A stretch of 64,000 nt of DNA from Rotaria socialis (Eukaryota > Rotifera > Eurotatoria > Philodinida > Philodinidae), in contig CAJNYU010000337.1 of assembly GCA_905331475.1 (NCBI GenBank), positions 1 to 64,000 of the forward strand, written 5' to 3'. Shown one piece after another: positions 62,701 through 64,000 of this stretch. Each line of letters starts with the position of its first letter. Position 1 is the first letter of the stretch. The position numbers were made by a program, and so were the translations under genes. Under the pieces are notes generated by a model that worked only from the letters and a program-made list of their open reading frames with translations, did not search any database and was not told the origin of the DNA.

Positions 62701-64000
62701 AAAATGGGTTTGCCAGCATTAGATTTGATTGATAATCAACACTTAACGACCGATACGTGTACTCAATTGATCGTAGTACTTCAGCAGAAAGTTATTGTCA
62801 ACGAAAAGTATTCTAATCAACAGAGTACATTGCCTTTCATTGAACGCTTCTTCACAGTAAGTATATCTTATACTAATAAATTGTAAGCCCATTCTAGCCT
62901 TAATATATGCTTAGTGTTTGACACAACATTTGAGTATATTTATTGAATTTTGCAAAATCTTACCACACGAAGTTCACAAACAGTTGGCTACATTGTGCCT
63001 ATCAGCAATAATACGCCCACTGAAACATGAAAATGGTCAGATTTCATTTGATTATAATATAGTTTTAACACTCTGGCATAGTATTTGTCAGTCTTTAACT
63101 AATGAAAGCGATGCCGGTCTCTATGAGAAATTTCTCAAACGAATACATCTACTTGCTCATGAAAAAAATGATCCGATCTTATTCGGATTGTGGGATCTAT
63201 TTTGGAATTCGATTGGCACGAAAATGATCAGTATTGCTGTCAATTATGTCGATGAGTTTCTGATTAATATCATTGATCATAAACAGTTTGGTCAAGCTTC
63301 ATTGCTTCCTGTAAGTAGATAATTTTCGTAGAATAATAATTTATATTTTTGTTAAAACTTGATTATACCTATTTTTGATAAATAAAACTCGATTAGTATT
63401 CATGTCAAAACTAAAGTATCTATATTTACATGAAATTACGAAAAACATTAAAAAAAAATCGAAGGCGATTCTCTTCTATGGTGCAGTGATTGATTCAATA
63501 TTTATAATAAACATATAACTAGCTGTTATAAAATATTTCGTTTTCTTGATATCCTGGTAGTTCTGAAGTGATAGTTCCTAAAAACAAAATTACAGATGAG
63601 CTGCCAATCTGATTGATAATAAGAAGTGACTTAAAATTTATAGTTATTGTATCTATTCTTTTTTCATTAGATGCTCTATCTCAAACAATCTCAGTCATTT
63701 CACGATCGATTCGATAATCTTATTAAAGCATTTTTCAATACTGATACATCATGTATCTTGTCATTGGCGCAACTGCTTTGGATTATTACCAAAACACATC
63801 CAGAATTGATCACATCTGCTCAAGTCGATCGTTTATTCGCTTCCACCAAATATCATACAGGTACTACAAATGAACTTACTCTCATTTTTGGAGTTCTCGC
63901 CGTTATAACCAATACACGTCCTCATTTATTGAATAATTATCATGATTTACTTGTACATTTTGTCAATGAACAAAAGAACGCATCCAATTTTGATTGTCTT
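59778..64000 (+). CDS. Large all-helical (HEAT/ARM-like) protein, partial at right edge
   Basis: Exons: 59778-60367, 61896-62856, 62915-63310 and 63671 to the window end. Phases agree at every join. The first intron (1.5 kb) uses donor CG|GTTAGT and acceptor TTCAAAG, restoring Arg and continuing HAARMSHRSCVWSK. If that intron is not used, the first exon would end on its own at 60422. The visible 759 residues are almost entirely amphipathic helices with a repeated bipartite texture (for example LLKLNSLNAIIDYVLNEQ, LATLFFEFALILLDLHANEA, QLLWIITKTHPELITSAQV), suggesting a helical-repeat scaffold of the HEAT/ARM kind. No enzyme motif, signal peptide or membrane segment is seen. I do not recognise the family, and the C-terminal part outside the window could carry the defining domain. 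Confidence 0.65.
61398..61503. mobile_element. 106-bp MITE-like inverted repeat in the first intron of the helical-repeat gene
   Basis: The left end TCAGGGAATAAGAACATGAA and right end (reverse complement TCAGGGAATAAACAAATGAA) are inverted over about 22 bases. The centre contains ATTCACGAAAGTCG, which is also present, inverted, in the 54.7-kb element. No coding capacity. Confidence 0.5.

Overview
This is eukaryotic nuclear DNA. It is strongly AT-rich, its genes are broken by many short introns (mostly 45-70 bp, GT-AG, with a few of 1-1.8 kb), and no prokaryotic operons, rRNA or CRISPR arrays are seen. The best fit is a bdelloid rotifer. The reasons are an F-box/leucine-rich protein fragment of the type expanded in bdelloids, acceptor-like YAG sites a few bases before many start codons (as expected for spliced-leader trans-splicing), and bacterial-type genes or gene remains (a DUF1838 pseudogene, a serine beta-lactamase-like protein) beside ordinary animal genes. 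The species assignment is inference.

Layout. 1-675 (-): F-box-family fragment running off the left edge. 1521-3667 (-): tincar-like multipass membrane protein. 6577-6905 (+): two-exon, 90-residue secreted protein built like a peptide prohormone. 7336-19644 (-): CEP135, a 26-exon coiled-coil centriole protein, with an alternative first exon at 17084-17260 in its longest intron. 21441-23339 (-): cathepsin D-like protease in 13 exons. 24204-26485 (-): ankyrin/SOCS-box-like protein. 27463-27671 (-): ribosomal protein eL39. 28744-29625 (+): bublin-like coiled-coil protein closely followed by a small mitochondrial protein, a possible operon.

33164-33810: a young 0.65-kb DNA transposon with 102-bp terminal inverted repeats, Mutator-like by its features. 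35595-39412 (+): cadherin-domain receptor. 42298-43387 (+): trypsin-like protease. 45577-46819 (+): beta-lactamase-like serine hydrolase. 48164-49756 (-): intronless tail-anchored protein of unknown function. 51104-52302: a TIR element in a TA tract. 52324-52700: a tRNA-derived SINE. 53792-54610 (-): DUF1838 pseudogene. 54713-55010 and 61398-61503: two MITE-like inverted-repeat elements that share a core motif. 56708-57790 (+): intronless multipass membrane protein. 59778-64000 (+): a large all-helical protein that continues past the right edge.

The genes do not form one pathway. They are a mixed animal gene neighbourhood with housekeeping (eL39, CEP135), secretory/lysosomal (cathepsin D, trypsin, beta-lactamase-like), adhesion (cadherin) and signalling (tincar, ASB-like, prohormone-like) functions. 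Most mobile-element and horizontally acquired material lies right of 33 kb. Exon boundaries were worked out by eye from reading frame and splice consensus, without transcripts.
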